DNA from: Lunularia cruciata
Lineage: Eukaryota; Streptophyta; Marchantiopsida; Lunulariales; Lunulariaceae
Assembly: GCA_948567375.1 (NCBI GenBank)
Contig: OX419755.1
Location: forward strand, 2,981,001-3,045,000
DNA length: 64,000 nt
Direction: 5' to 3'
A program made the position numbers and the translations under genes. The notes beneath the pieces are model-generated. The model made no database searches. It worked only from the letters and a program-made list of their open reading frames with translations, and was not told the origin of the DNA. How positions within the stretch are numbered: the first letter of the stretch is position 1; each line of letters begins with the position of its first letter. This document shows positions 10,701 through 22,414 of the stretch, piece after piece.

Positions 10701-12870
10701 TCTCTCTCTAGGAGCACACAAGGTGCCTAGCTATGGAGATTGTAGATCAAAGGCTATAGGTAAACTTATAACTACTCATCTGAACATGCGTGTTACCAAA
10801 CCATTGGAACCCTCCACTCTCGTAACAAGTATTCTTGCTATCGGGTATGGTAGTGACAGGCAACCTAACCTATCATCACAACACGCACTCCTTAAAGGGA
10901 AAAACCTAAGCGCAAAGCTCACACACCAATCCAAACCAACTGGGCATACAAACAAGCATGCAAGCACAAAGAGGATCCAATCACAAGAATACAATAACAA
11001 CTCTTTGTGTTTTTTGTCAGAAAAGAGCTTCAGAGCCTTCTTGCTTTGTCATCAAGCTAATTTCAACTTGTACTCCAAGTCTCCTCCGATTTGTACTTCA
11101 GATTTCAACAATTTCCTACTCCATGTCGGGATTTCTTATGTCTTTTTGATGGGGAAAACTCTGTGTAGCTTATATGAACATAACTTTTTTTTATAGCTTG
11201 GATTCAAGTGTTTATAGAATTCAATGGAAATCTTTTATGATAAGCTTTCCAATGATATAAATAGGCCTCAATCAGATCACTACAACTCCCCTAACAAGCT
11301 CTAAAATGTGGCATGGTTTTTTGCAACTTTTACCCTAATTTTGAAATCCATGTTTTAGGGTTTGCTCTTGGTTCTTGAAAAATTCTCCCCATATTTCCAA
11401 TTCAAAAGTATACTTGATCCTCAAAAACACTTTGGAAACTTGAAACCCTCAATCATAGTTACAATATAGGAGAATTGACATCCAATCAAGATGAAAGATA
11501 AAATTGCTCTATCGAGCTTATGAGAGTATTTGTAGCATAATGTTTTGCATCAGATCTCACTCTCCATAGACCTAGAGCCAACCAAAATTTTTACAATAAT
11601 TGGTTATGTCCTTTTCTAATCTCCCACAAATGTCTATATTCTAATCCAACCCCAGTCTCTAGATGTAGATCAATTCCTGAATTGGGCTAACTTGTGAGCT
11701 TTGCAGACCCAAGTATACTTGATCCAAGACCCTGAATTCTATATTTGGAGATTCAGATGAAACCTTTGCACAAAGGTGCAAAACCTAACCAACAACATGA
11801 CTGGAAATTGTCATAAGGTAGTTCAAACCAAAACTTGGGGAGTGACCAAAACTCCAAACCTGATCATTAGTTCTCCTCCATCACCTTACATCTCAAAAGC
11901 TTCAAGTTCAATCAATCAGATATGATTTGAGATTGATCCAAAATGGAATTTCTTGTGCTCAAAGCTATAAAAACTCTGTTTGCTCTCCAACCCTACTGAC
12001 AGAGCACAAGAATGTTTCAAGAAGCTCTCCCAATTGCCTACTTTGTGCTCTTGGGTATGAATTCCACCCCCCTTGACTCAATTGATGATATCCCTCTCAA
12101 AATCTGCTCAAATCAACTGATTTTAGTCTTCAGATTGTAGCTTGTCAGCTCCTCTATCCAATCGTGATCTTTACTCCTCAAATTCCCTCCCAAACTCCCT
12201 TGATGGTCAAAAAACTCTAGACTCCTTGTCTTGGGACCTAATCTCTTGGAAATTTATCTTGTAGTTTCTTCACTTTTTGACAAATGGACCACACAACTCC
12301 ACCTTGAAGCTTATGAGCAAAAATTTAAGCATTCCCCAACTATAGAAGCACTTAGATTGTCAAGTCCCATACATGTTTATAAGTAAGCACCGGAAGGACA
12401 ATAAGATCCGAGTTTCCCATCATTGACTCATGAACACCGCCCCAAAATGTGCCACCATCTAGTCTTGTAAGCCGTCTTGGTGTAAAATCTAAATCCTGAT
12501 AAGAAAAGGATTTGGGAGTGGTAGATCAGGAGCATGGGACATCTCATGCTCAAACCCTCCTCCAATGTTCTAACACTTGTGCTCTACTACAACTCTCACT
12601 CCTAACGTCGTCTTCCTCCTCCTCAAGACTCCTTGACTTCACACTCCCGTCTCTCCACTCTCCATCACCAATATACACTAGAGCCCTCAAACATGATAAG
12701 ATTGTAACCCATGAGGCCAATCACATACATGTCTATAAATTCCTCACATGGTAACATCTCATCTGCCAGCTCTATCATACAACCTGCTCCACTTACGGGC
12801 TGCGTAAACCACAACACAACAACATCCTACCACCAAGGATTTGACTGCCCTGCAACTAGCTCAATTGTAC
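10701..12870. other. Unassigned insertion inside D integrase
   Basis: The integrase core is interrupted here: the first Asp is upstream, the second Asp and the Glu are downstream. No open frame in this 2.2 kb has a recognisable domain. I saw no convincing LTR pair, TIR or target-site duplication at its edges. The middle is AT-rich and looks like transposon LTR or leader sequence, and the last 400 bp are CT-rich. It could be a solo LTR or a non-autonomous element. Confidence 0.5.
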
Positions 12871-13560
12871 TTAGATGTAGTCTTTCCATCATGGCTTGCC
12901 TCAAGGACTTATCCCGAGTGCTCATCACTAATAGAAGCACTCAATTTACTAGTTTATTTTGGAGAACATTCTTTGGGTTCTTCAAAACCAAATTGGCTAT
13001 GTTTATAGCTTACCATCCATAGACCAATGGACAAACAAAGAGGGAAAATTGAATTATTAAGGACATGCTTTGGGGCTTTACTTTGGATGAGCAAGAGAGT
13101 TGGGACACCTTACTCCCATTGGTGGAATTTGCTTACAAAATTCAGTGAATGCCTCCACACAAGTCACACCATTCTTCCTCATATATGGAGAGCATCCTTT
13201 CACACTTTCAAGCTTGATAAAGTTCCATTCAAAGGCTATCAAGGTTGATGTTGTCAATGCTTTTGTTTCTAGAATCCAATAAGGGGTGGAGCATGCCAAG
13301 CACAAGTTGCAGATCACCCAAAATTGGCAAATACAATATTGCAAATGCACACCGCCAACACATGGAGTTCAATGTGGGAGATCAAGTCTAGCTATCAAGT
13401 ACCAACCTCAAGTTTGTTGGTCCTCATAAGCTCAGACCTCATTTTATTGGACCTTTCTCCATCCTTCATAGCATCAACGCCATGGTCTATCAGCTCAAGC
13501 TACCGCCACATATGAAGATCCACCCGGTGTTTCATGTTTCCTTATTACACTAATATGCTT
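12871..13560 (+). pseudogene. D integrase, 3' part (second Asp, Glu, C-terminus)
   Basis: 12871-13022 gives LSRVLITNRSTQFTSLFW, the block of the second catalytic residue, with N where the Asp of SDRD is usual. The Glu block (TNGQTKREN) follows a stop near 13021. The C-terminal SH3-like part is readable at about 13360-13550 ([38 protein letters not shown]). Frameshifts and stops are many. Confidence 0.82.
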
Positions 13561-13599
13561 CTTTGCCACCCCACTTCTCCTCCATCCAAGAAAGTCAAC

Positions 13600-13802
13600 C
13601 TTGCCCAACCTTGGTTGATGAGGCGGAGGAGTATGAGGTTGAACACATTCTCTAGAAATGCATCTATGGTACTCATTATCCGCATGTGAAATATCTGGTC
13701 AATTAGAAAGAGTGTCCACTATACAAGGCAACATGGGAGCCAACAACCAACTTGACCAATGCACCAATATTAGTTCAATCTTTTGAGCAACAACTTTGCA
13801 AT
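13600..13802 (+). pseudogene. D chromodomain
   Basis: After the integrase tail the frame reads VDEAEEYEVEHIL, a stop, then YLVN-x-KECPLYKATWEP and a closing helix (NAPILVQSFEQQ). This matches the chromodomain fold order (first strand, W-K-G-Y-like turn, E-x-T-W-E-P). The K-W-K-G turn is mutated to N-x-K-E. A stop follows near 13819. Confidence 0.75.
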
Positions 13803-13830
13803 GAGGACGTTGCATCTTAAAAGGGCAGAG

Positions 13831-15604
13831 GTCCATAATACAAGCAGCTAGAGATAATATCTAGAGGTGAAAATTAGCTTGGTAACATCTAGAAGGATGT
13901 TATGTGCAATAGACTAGGTAGATCAGAAAAAGGTGTCACCAAAAGAGTACTTCTACAAATAGGGTAGAAGCCAAAAATAACCTAAAAACTTAAGAGCAAA
14001 TTTTGGAGGCCTAAATGGATGAGTAAAGACCTCAAAAATGGAAAAGGTTCTCCCACTCAAAGGAAAAAGGCTTGACTTCTTCCTCTTATGATTTTTCTTG
14101 TCAAGAGCTTTCCAACAATACCTCACCATGCAATTTTGAGCTCCATACAAGAAGATTGGCTAAAGGTTCCCTTTGGTCAACTAGATAGGACAAGGATTGA
14201 CATGTCACACATCTAGACAACTAATCCAAGGATGGAGTTCACTAACAGGTCACCAATCCATGTATCTTATCCAAGGGTGGAGCTTCCTTTGAGGGGATCT
14301 TCTTTGCTATATAACAAAGAGAAGGTACTCCTTTAAGACATCAAAGGATTAAGGGTGAAACTTGTATCTCTCTTGCAGAGTTCTCTTGTCCTTGAAGTAT
14401 TACAATGGTACATGAATAAGAAAGATAGAATAAAAGGAGTCTAATCACAAGAAATCCAAACAATAACACTACAAATCCTAAATATCTAACTAGATTGACA
14501 TTGCAACAATTTGGTGTTTTAACTTGATGGGAACATTTTTTAATTATATCTTAGTACTGTCATCAAGGATGTGATCAATTTATTCTCTTAGCTAGATTAG
14601 AATTATATAGATATAGATGTCACTTGAACTATGATAACAATTAGGAGCAAACTAGTTAGTTGAAGTGTCTATTTGGCTTACCATTTAGATGATAAGTGTA
14701 ACCACATCTATAGCAATTATTACACTACCTCTAAACTGGCTTTTCACATGATAAGGATACCAAAAAATAAAAATAAAAAACTAATTATAATTATTATATG
14801 AAAAATACAGTAAATTCAATCAAGATATCTTGTACTCATTTTTCCTTTGCTCCTTGATATTCTTAGGAGTATATGAATAAATTTTATTCACAGAATAAGA
14901 ATATATATTCTCCAAAATCTTATATATTTATAGAATTTTTATAAGATTTTTCTCCAAAAACTTAAAAGGATATTCTTACTATTCTACAAATAATTATTAT
15001 GAAAAAAGACAAAATTTGAATTATTTTTATATTATTAATTTAAATTATTCTTTATTTCTATGATTTCTTATCCACTAATTATTTGTATGAGACTTCTTAT
15101 ATTATAGCTACTTCATATGCATTAAATAGAAGAGAGTAACATCAAATTGGCCAAGATCTTTAGTTTCCATTTAATTGGTTTCTATTTAAATGATTGTAAG
15201 GACACAATGTCATTCAAATTTGTAATATCACAATAAGAATCTTATCAATCCCATGAGGATACAAATTGGATTTGACTAAAGATTAGGTAAACTTGTCATA
15301 AAGCTAGCAATCAATTGTTTTGTATTTAACCTTTCATGCAAAGTCATTCACTAAAGAGTGTAGTATCATCCCTATTGGCATACTACAAGAATGCAAATGA
15401 TTACCAATCACTTTCATTGTAACTATAGTCTAGAGGACTCCTAAAGGTGATTGGTCATTTGTGACAAAGATCATTTTGCCTTAGAATTTCCTTATCATCC
15501 AATTACCCCAACCAAATTCCTGCCTACAATCAACATGACCATTCTATGATCTATCATTGTACCACCATTGCAAACATTGGGTTGCACAAGATAGATAGAT
15601 CTTG
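13831..15604. other. AT-rich tail after D; no gene seen
   Basis: The first 500-700 bp probably contain the D 3' LTR (it follows the polypurine-like AAAAGGGCAGAGG at 13818-13830), but I have no second copy to fix its end. From about 14500 to 15480 the sequence is very AT-rich, with no open frame above 60 codons that looks real. Confidence 0.45.
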
Positions 15605-16685
15605 TGACAACCCGGCAAGTATCACTTTGGAGCAAATCAAAATGTAAAAATTCATTCCCATAGAGATACAAGTCACAAATGGTCAAATATAAAGTAAAAT
15701 TGTAAAAGTCCAAGACCGAGGAGAGAAATAGGAGAATGGAAGCTCACATTGGAACACTTGAATGAGTGAAAACTCCCAATGCCTAGCATGAGCTTTGGCT
15801 CGTGTATTTATAAGGAGCATACAAGGCCTTTGAGAAGCTTTCTTGGAGTGCAAGCCAAGTTAACTAGGAAGCTTGTCAAGAAGCTTCCTTCTAGAAGCTA
15901 CCTACTTGGGGTGTAAGCTAAGCTGGCCAAGAAGCTTCTTAGATAGTTCTGGAATATTTTAGGCTAATTTGTCTTATTTGCTACTTTTTTAGCCCTACTA
16001 ACTTCATTGTTAAACTCCATATTGTTACAAAAAGTCACCAATAAATTCTTCTTGATCATGTCTTTAATCTCTTGAATAGAAATCACACTTAGAAGAGAGT
16101 AGCAAGCATTGAATCACAATCTCGTCACAAATAAACAACACCCATGATCACAATTCTTCAAATCTTTCCAAATCAATTTTGATTGTGGAATAAGTTCTTC
16201 ATGAAAAAGGCTACTTCACCACAACATGACTTCATCTTGGAATTGTGTTCCATCCGTCCACTAAAGATACAACTTCCTCAATCCAAGTTGCTTTGCATCA
16301 ATCCAACACTATGATCACACATACAAATACTACCAACACTACAATTCCTCACAGATTCATCAAGACATTACCTTGATTGCTATCTACTCAAGATCAAACA
16401 TACAAAATGAACATCAAAGTTGTAGAAACTAACATCTACACACTCAAACTTGCATTTCAAACTTCTCCAAACACTCACAAATACATACACAAGATTGATA
16501 CTCAAAATTAAGCTAAAGCAACAAGCACTAAGTTATAGCACCTTGCTTCACTCAACTTTAAAATTATAGTACTAAATAACAACTCACGGCAAATGCTTCC
16601 TTTAAATAGACAAAAAAATATGATAGTTGCCTAACTATATATCGTTTCAATTGCTAATTTACCAACCTGTAGATCCAAAATGACA
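15605..16685 (-). repeat. 3' LTR of B1, carrying a nested LTR
   Basis: On the + strand it begins TGACAACCCGGCAAGTATCAC and ends GATCCAAAATGACA. The same ends occur at 21619-22414 and, inverted, at 29535-30316. Without the nested 329-bp LTR the length is about 750 bp, against about 796 and 780 bp for the other two. A TATTTAAA-type TATA motif lies about 80 bp inside the right end (minus strand). Confidence 0.8.
15701..16029 (-). repeat. Solo family A LTR nested in the B1 3' LTR
   Basis: It runs TGTAAAAGTCC...CATATTGTTACA, the reverse of the A LTR. Both flanks continue as B LTR sequence. The intact site is present in this window at about 21705-21720, where AGTAAAAGTCACC is uninterrupted. AAAA is found on both sides of the insertion, consistent with a 4-5 bp target-site duplication. 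No internal A sequence remains, so it is a solo LTR, probably left by recombination. Confidence 0.88.
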
Positions 16686-17645
16686 TTCCACCTCTTCATA
16701 TTTGCCTCTTCAAATCTCAAATCTGTTACTAATTGGATCTGATGTCTACCCTGACTTTAGCTTCTACACCCAAATTACCTTCAATTGCTTCCTCTACTTT
16801 AGGTTCCACTACACCTTCTTTTATTGTCACATCTTCAGTCTGAACTGAAATTGAAGTCATCACTATACTATCTACCTTCTACTTCTCTATATCTAACTTC
16901 TTTGGTGACTTCAGGTAACTCACTTGATGATACTTGCACTCCTACCTTTGCTACTTCACATTTAAGTTCTTCCTTCACATTACTCCAAAGTTTATTTAAA
17001 TTTGATCTAATTGAGTCTAATCTAAGACTCACATTGTCTCCTACTTCTAACATGTTCCTATCAACCCCCTCTCTCAAAAAATCAATAGATTATTCAATTT
17101 AATGTCCTTTTCCTTTCTCTTCCTATCTCCTATACCAACAACTTTAACTCATGCGGTTTGGCTTCCTCCAACTTCACTTCTGCTTTTTGTACTCAACATT
17201 GCCTTTTTGTACTCAACATTGCCTTTTTGTACTCAACTGCTTTTTGTACTCAACATTGCCTTTTTGTACTCAACATTGCCAAGCCCGATCCTTCTCCTTT
17301 GCAACTTTTCTTAGGCTCTCCAACTCTTGCTCTATCACTACTACAATGGCTTTCAAGTGTATCACTTCAATGTGCACTTCACCAACTTTTCTCTTCATCT
17401 TCTTGAATGGTGCCTTCTGATTCTTCAATTCTTTGGCTTCATAGTTGAGCTCTCTTCCATGCTTCTCAAAGTTCTCTTGCAAGTCCTTGAGAGTCTTCTT
17501 TTGAAGTATTGCATCCACCCAAAGTTCTTGGCTTCTTCTTCTCTTCAATTTAACTTCTTTTTCAATTCCCAAGCTTCTTTATTGAGATATGTCATCACCT
17601 GCAACTCATTTGTCACCTCCAGATGATCTTTCTATATCTTCTCCT
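16686..17645 (-). pseudogene. B1 additional ORF (aORF), C-terminal coiled coil
   Basis: Open pieces 17572-17270 and 17077-16868 encode a charged helical protein (KDLQENFEKHGRELNYEAKE, IEQELESLRKVAKEKD; later DRNMLEVGDNVSLRLDSI). The same blocks, in the same order and just before the LTR, occur in B3 (28560-29530, +) and partly in B2. Function is unknown; heptad-like spacing predicts a coiled coil. In B1 its N-terminal two thirds are deleted and it is joined to RT. Confidence 0.7.
17176..17281 (+). repeat. 20-bp minisatellite inside the B1 aORF
   Basis: The unit CTTTTTGTACTCAACATTGC is repeated about five times, one copy being shortened. The homologous place in B2 (about 22873-22890) has a single unit, so the expansion is specific to B1. 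Confidence 0.85.
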
Positions 17646-18330
17646 TCTTCTTTTGAAAATCTTTAAAAATTGCATGCACTATCCACTAGAAAGTAGCGGG
17701 AGCATCATGCAACCCAAAAGGCATTGATTGTATGTGAATGTACTCCAATCTGTAGTGAATGTGGTCTTGTCCTTGTCTTCTTCTTGGATGGATACTTGAT
17801 TATAGCTTGAAAATCCATCAACAAAACTATAGCAAGGATGATTGGCTACTTGATTTAAAATAGTATATGTGAAGGGCAAAGGATGATGATCCTTTCTTGT
17901 CACTGCATTCAATTTGTGGAGATCTTGGCACACTCAAATCTTCCTAGTCTTCTTCTTTAGAACAATGATAATGGGAGAAACCCATTCACTACTCAAGACT
18001 GGAAAAATTATTCTGGCCACCAGTACTTGTCAATTTTATCTTTTACCAAGAGTGAGTATTTTGGGTTTAGGCTATATTGTCTTTGCCAAACCAGAATTGC
18101 ACCTTCAACAAGATCAATCCAGTGTTCCCCAAATTTTTTGGGAATTCCCAACATTGATCAATAGACTAAGAAAATACATCATGGTACTCAATAAACAAGG
18201 CAATGTATCCAGCTAACTTGTCCAAAGTAACTATCTTTGATATTTTCAAAATGTTGCCTTTGGACAAGACTACACCTTGACAATCATTGAGGTTGATAAC
18301 TCCTTCAACATGACTAACTTGGCTTAACTT
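17646..18330 (-). pseudogene. B1 reverse transcriptase, N-terminal half
   Basis: 17933-17679 is open and shows the RT fingers and palm: CQDLHKLNAVTRKDHHPLPF, YSFVDGFSSYNQVSI, KTTFTTDWSTFTY. Upstream (about 18000-17940) EWVSPIIIVLKKK is readable. After the block equivalent to MPFGL...APATF at about 17720-17690 the frame passes into the aORF coiled coil near 17645. The YxDD strand is absent. It belongs to the same broad branch as element C. Confidence 0.85.
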
Positions 18331-19030
18331 GAGTCAGATAGAGTTTAGACCCCCTCCCTCCAAATTTCTTTCACTCAAGGTGATGTCATATGGGTCTTTG
18401 TCTTTGACATCTATCTCATCACATTCCAAGTAATTGTCTTGGACTTCTTCATCCAAGTCTTTGGAAGACAAAGACTATGAATCTCTGAATTCATGTTCAC
18501 CTTCTGACAAAGTTGTTTCCTTGAGGTGTGGAACCTTTGTCCAACTCATTATCACCAGCTTTTGTTCCTTAGACAAGATGTCCTTGAACCTCAACTTTTG
18601 TTGGTGCTAATCCACAACAACTTGAGCATTGTATAACCAAGGTCTTCCAATGAATAGTGGATAACCAATTAGTTCAATTTCCAACCAATCTCAACACTAT
18701 ATAGTTCAATTTGAAGTGCACTCCACCAATGATCACAATGATATTAGACAACATGCCCAAATTTCATCTTGTGGTCTGATCTACAAACTTCAAAATTTGA
18801 GGTGTTGGCTCAAACGTGTGATAACCCCCAATCAATTTGTGGTATCTTCTATCATGACATTCACACCAAAAATTGAGTCAATGGGTATCAATGTTGTCAT
18901 GCAACCAATGATCTCCTTATCTACTTTAGGAGATCCCAAATCTTCTTGCTCAATACAATAGAAGGCTGACAATTCTTTCTTGGTCATCACCCTTACTTTC
19001 TTGAGGGCCAAACTCAACTACTTCTTATAT
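18331..19030 (-). pseudogene. B1 aspartic protease region (decayed)
   Basis: 19017-18832 is open and contains IPIDSIFGVNVMIED, which corresponds to the retropepsin D-S-G strand of plant Gypsy elements with the Gly mutated. Downstream, GYPLFIGRPWLYNAQVVVDQ near 18670-18600 matches the second protease half (the G-R-P-W-L block). The enzyme would process gag-pol. Stops separate the two halves. Confidence 0.75.
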
Positions 19031-19689
19031 AGGTTATTGTCCTCTCAAAATTAATTTAAGGTAACATTGGCTTGGATAGATGAAAAATCTGCCACAATAT
19101 CATATTGTGGTACTCCTCCAAGTTTCACTTTCTTTGAGTTTGTCTTTGGGTTCAAAGTCTCTCCCTGCTCTGACCTTACTTTAGGTTGCTTTACGTTGGT
19201 GATCAAAGTATCAGTGGTCTAGACTTGAGGTACTTCAGATTTACCCACCTCAGCTTGGATTAGATCCTCTACTTTGGATCTGATGTAAGCTGCAAAAACA
19301 AGAGGTTTTGTCTTTGGGTCCTCCTCCAAACTCATATCTTGAGTTCTTTCTCCACCTCTTGAATTTCCTTATGTAAAGCTTTTGCTTTAGCTTTCACCAA
19401 AATTGTCTCTTCTTTCATAGATACGATTGACTTTGGCCAAAGTCTCTTTGCCTTTCTAGAAAACAAAGAAGTAGTGCTTACTTCTTTGAAATCACGCTTC
19501 TTCTTTCATGAGTGTGTTTCAACTTGCAACACTTCAAGATCTGGCTATTCCCCTTCTATAGCCAGACTTCCTTCTTGAGGTCTCTCCTCCTCAAGAGTTA
19601 ATCAATTCACAACAGCATCTCCTTTTGACTTTAGCGTAGCTCACTTAGCCGGAGTCTATACATACTTTATTGGAGGCTTTGGGTCAGAT
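19031..19689 (-). pseudogene. B1 gag-pol linker
   Basis: A charged, helical, stop-broken region between the zinc knuckles and the protease, with a readable piece near 19450-19350 (SMKEETILVKAKAKALHKEI). It has no domain that I recognise and belongs to the polyprotein by position. Confidence 0.5.
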
Positions 19690-20960
19690 GGTTGAGAACA
19701 CTAGTTGCCAATATGCCCCCAACCTTTACAGTTCCCACAAAGGAGAACATACCTGATTTGACACCTTGGTTGAGGACAATTTGGAGACCAATAGCCTATA
19801 GAGCCACAATTGTAACAAGCACCCAATGCAACATTATGAGGCTATTCTGGCTGCCCATTGTCATTCTTTGCTAGGGAGCATTATTGTTATACTCCCTTGG
19901 TCTATAGCTTGGAGCTTGGTATGATGTGCTCACATGAGGTTTTATCTCTTGTGTTTGGTACACCACACCACCTCTTCTTCTTCATTTTGGTCCCAACTTG
20001 GAACCCAATCAATTTGCTGCATTGGAATTGGAGTTTTTGTCAAGCACTCCATGTTGGCATGAACCAACTTGCCACATGAAATGCACTATAGATCGGTCTT
20101 TCAAATGAAGGGGGATTTCTTTGGTCCTTAGCTCCAATCATTTGGATTTTAAAATCCACAAACTCTTTAATAAGAGTCTCTAGCTTAGTGTCCATTTTAT
20201 TTATAGTGTTTGTTGCAAGGGTCAATGCTTTCTTTCCTCCTTGCCTTTGGGTTCTTCTTGGCTTTACATCTTCTTTGGATTTGGAAGAAGAACTAGACAA
20301 CATGAAGGATTCTTCCAAAGAAAGGGAGGTGATGCAAGAAGCTCTTCATCTAGGCTTCTTGCCTTTCTTCTCCCGATTTCTTTTATTACCAAACAAATGA
20401 GAGTGGGTTGCCTCATATTGAGAGACGTGCTTGAGTACTTTGTCTAAGGCAGCTATATTCCTCTCCTTGGCAAAAGTATGAATCTCTAGTGACAATCCAC
20501 CAAGGAACAAAGTAATTGCTTGAGCATCATAGTAACCCATCACACCGGATTGCTTTGGCACTTGGTTCAGCAGAGCCATGAACCGGTCAAAGTAGTCTCT
20601 CAATTGCTCATTTTTGCCTTGGTCCAAATCATTGAGTGCCACAAAGACACTCATATCATAGTCAACCTCCTAGAATTGTTCCAAGAAGTTGTTTTTCAAG
20701 TCTGTCCAGTTGGCTGGTTTGAACTCCTTTTGGGTTACATGGGTGTACCATCTCCTTGTTTTCTTTTGGAGCAGACTTGGGAAAATGCATAGCCAATTGG
20801 CAGAGTCATGTTCCTTGTTGGCAAAGGAAATTACTTCCAACTCCTTGACAAATTCATTAGGATCTTCATCACATTTTTGTCCCCTTGTACTTCTGATATG
20901 CGTGTATAGTAATAGGTAATGAAGTCATGTTGTGAGTCTGATGAATAGGCTATGGTGGTG
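19690..20960 (-). pseudogene. B1 gag with zinc knuckles
   Basis: The capsid-like part is readable from about 20920 (RRWYTHVTQKEFKPANWTDL) into the open stretch 20654-20346 (LNDLDQGKNEQLRDYFDRF, ITLFLGGL), the retrotransposon gag pattern. After a basic region (20318-20040) come knuckles at about 19830-19775 (CYNCGSIGYWSPNC, His replaced by Tyr) and about 19740-19697 (CGNCKGWGH, then a stop before the last Cys). Gag would coat and package element RNA. The H-to-Y and W-to-stop changes fit C-to-T/G-to-A transitions. Confidence 0.82.
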
Positions 20961-21592
20961 CCAAACTGGTTTGGCCCAAGGTATTGGTTGGTGATTGTGC
21001 ATCACTTTCAGCCCAAGGGTTCCAAGGTACCAAATTCAACAATGAGTCTTCTTGGACATGTTCTTCTTATGAGGGTATGTCAACTTCAACCCAAGGTGCA
21101 GGAAGAGATTCAATATCTTTAAATTGCTTGTTAATATCCCTTTGAGCTAGTCAAGAAATCATGTGTAAGATGTATTGACACTCTTCTTCCATCAAAACTT
21201 GTGTTGTCTTCTCACAAATGAATTCTCTTAAATAGCCAGCTCCCTTGACAACTTTGGAGGAAGTCGGTTCATTGTGTCATAACAAATATATCTACTTGCT
21301 TGAGTCTTTTTGTTTCTTAGAATGAGGGGATGTAAAGTAGCCTTGCCACTTGATTTCACATTTCTTTTATTTGAGGTCTTTCAAGGCTTCTTGAGCTTTG
21401 TGAAGAAGTTGTAGATCCAATGCCTCCTCAAATTCTTCTAGTGAATTGAATCTTTGCTGCTCTTCTTCTTCATGATGCAAAGTTTGTCTACAAGCCCTCT
21501 CTTTTTGTTGTTCTCTCGATGCAAAACATTTGTATTGGTTGGATAATCAACTTAGGATTTGGCTTTGTATTCTTCCACTCTCAAGATTTGTA
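20961..21592 (-). other. B1 gag N-terminus and leader
   Basis: Acidic and helical fragments on the minus strand (about 21500-21380) suggest the start of gag, but no clean start can be chosen. The right end holds the PBS-like site. Confidence 0.45.
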
Positions 21593-21609
21593 TCCTTGGC
21601 AGCGGGCCA
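21593..21609 (-). other. Primer-binding-site-like sequence of B1
   Basis: On the minus strand TGGCCCGCTGCCAAGGA lies about 10 bases after the LTR end. It resembles the TGGCGCCGTTGCCGGGGA site used by many plant Gypsy elements (complement of a tRNA 3' end, tRNA-Asp type). The match is imperfect, so this is a reasonable rather than firm call. Confidence 0.5.
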
Positions 21610-21618
21610 AAAACCATA

Positions 21619-22178
21619 TGACAACCTAACAAGTATCACTTTGGAGGTAATTAGTAAGTAATAGCTCACTCTCATAGAGATACAAGTCACAAATGGTCAA
21701 ATACTAAGTAAAAGTCACCAATCAATTCTTCTTGATCACATCTTTAATCTCTTGAGTAGAAACAACACTTAGAAGAGAGTAAAAAGCACTAAATTATAGT
21801 CTTATCACAATTAAACAACACCCATAATCACAATTATTCAAATCTTTCCAAATCAATCTTGATTGTGATGATTTAGTTCTTCCTAAAGAAGGCTACTTCA
21901 CCATGAAACTACTTCACCTTGAAATTGCATTTCACTCCTCCATTAAAGGCACAACTTCTTCTATCTAAGTTTCTTTGCATCAATCCAACACTGTGATCAC
22001 CATTACAAAATATTACTAGCACTACAATTCCTCATAGATTTTTCAAGGCACTGCCTCAATTGCTATCTACTCAGGATCAAACACATAGAATGAACACCAA
22101 AGTTGTAGAATCCAACATCTAAGACACTCAGACTTGCACTTCAAACTTCTTCAAACTTCTCCACACACACAAACTTCT

Positions 22179-22215
<37 letters not shown>

Positions 22216-22414
22216 CACACAAGATTGATACTTGGAATTAAACTAAAACTACGAGCACTAAGTTACAACACTTTGCTTTACTCATCTTCAAAGTTATAGT
22301 ACTAAATAACAACTCACTACAATGCTTCCTTTAAATAGATAGAGAATTACAATAGTTACCTAACTATATACCATTTCAATTGCTACTTTACCAAATTGCA
22401 GATCCAAAATGACA
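21619..22414 (-). repeat. LTR shared by B1 (5') and B2 (3')
   Basis: It has the same ends as the LTR at 15605-16685. Left of it (downstream on the minus strand) come the PBS and gag of B1; right of it comes the C-terminal coiled coil of the B2 aORF. It contains the uninterrupted target site of the nested A LTR (21705-21720) and a CA microsatellite. Confidence 0.8.
22182..22213 (+). repeat. CA microsatellite in the B LTR
   Basis: An uninterrupted run of about 15 AC units follows two copies of AAACTTCTCCACACACAC. The B1 LTR has only CAAACACTCACAAATACATAC at this place. Confidence 0.9.

Larger units (their letters stand above)
8720..13830 (+). mobile_element. Ty3/Gypsy chromovirus D, pol part
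   Basis: The + strand gives RT (8780-9760), RNase H (9770-10200), integrase split in two (10330-10700 and 12871-13560) and a chromodomain (13624-13800). Gag and protease are missing on the left, where the C LTR ends at 8719. It is a different family from A: the sequences diverge and the linkers differ. It is heavily decayed. Confidence 0.85.
15605..22414 (-). mobile_element. Family B retrotransposon copy B1, LTR to LTR
   Basis: Minus-strand order from right: LTR (22414-21619), PBS-like site, gag with zinc knuckles, protease, RT, then directly a coiled-coil additional ORF and the 3' LTR (16685-15605). RNase H and integrase are missing because of an internal deletion near 17645. The 3' LTR carries a nested family A solo LTR. 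The 5' LTR also ends a second B unit to the right (22415-24715), so two units share one LTR. Confidence 0.82.

Noticed and set aside
10681..11196. 171-codon + strand frame at the start of the insertion in D
   Set aside because: A compositionally plain frame with no recognisable domain; a minus-strand frame overlaps it. Not enough to call a gene.
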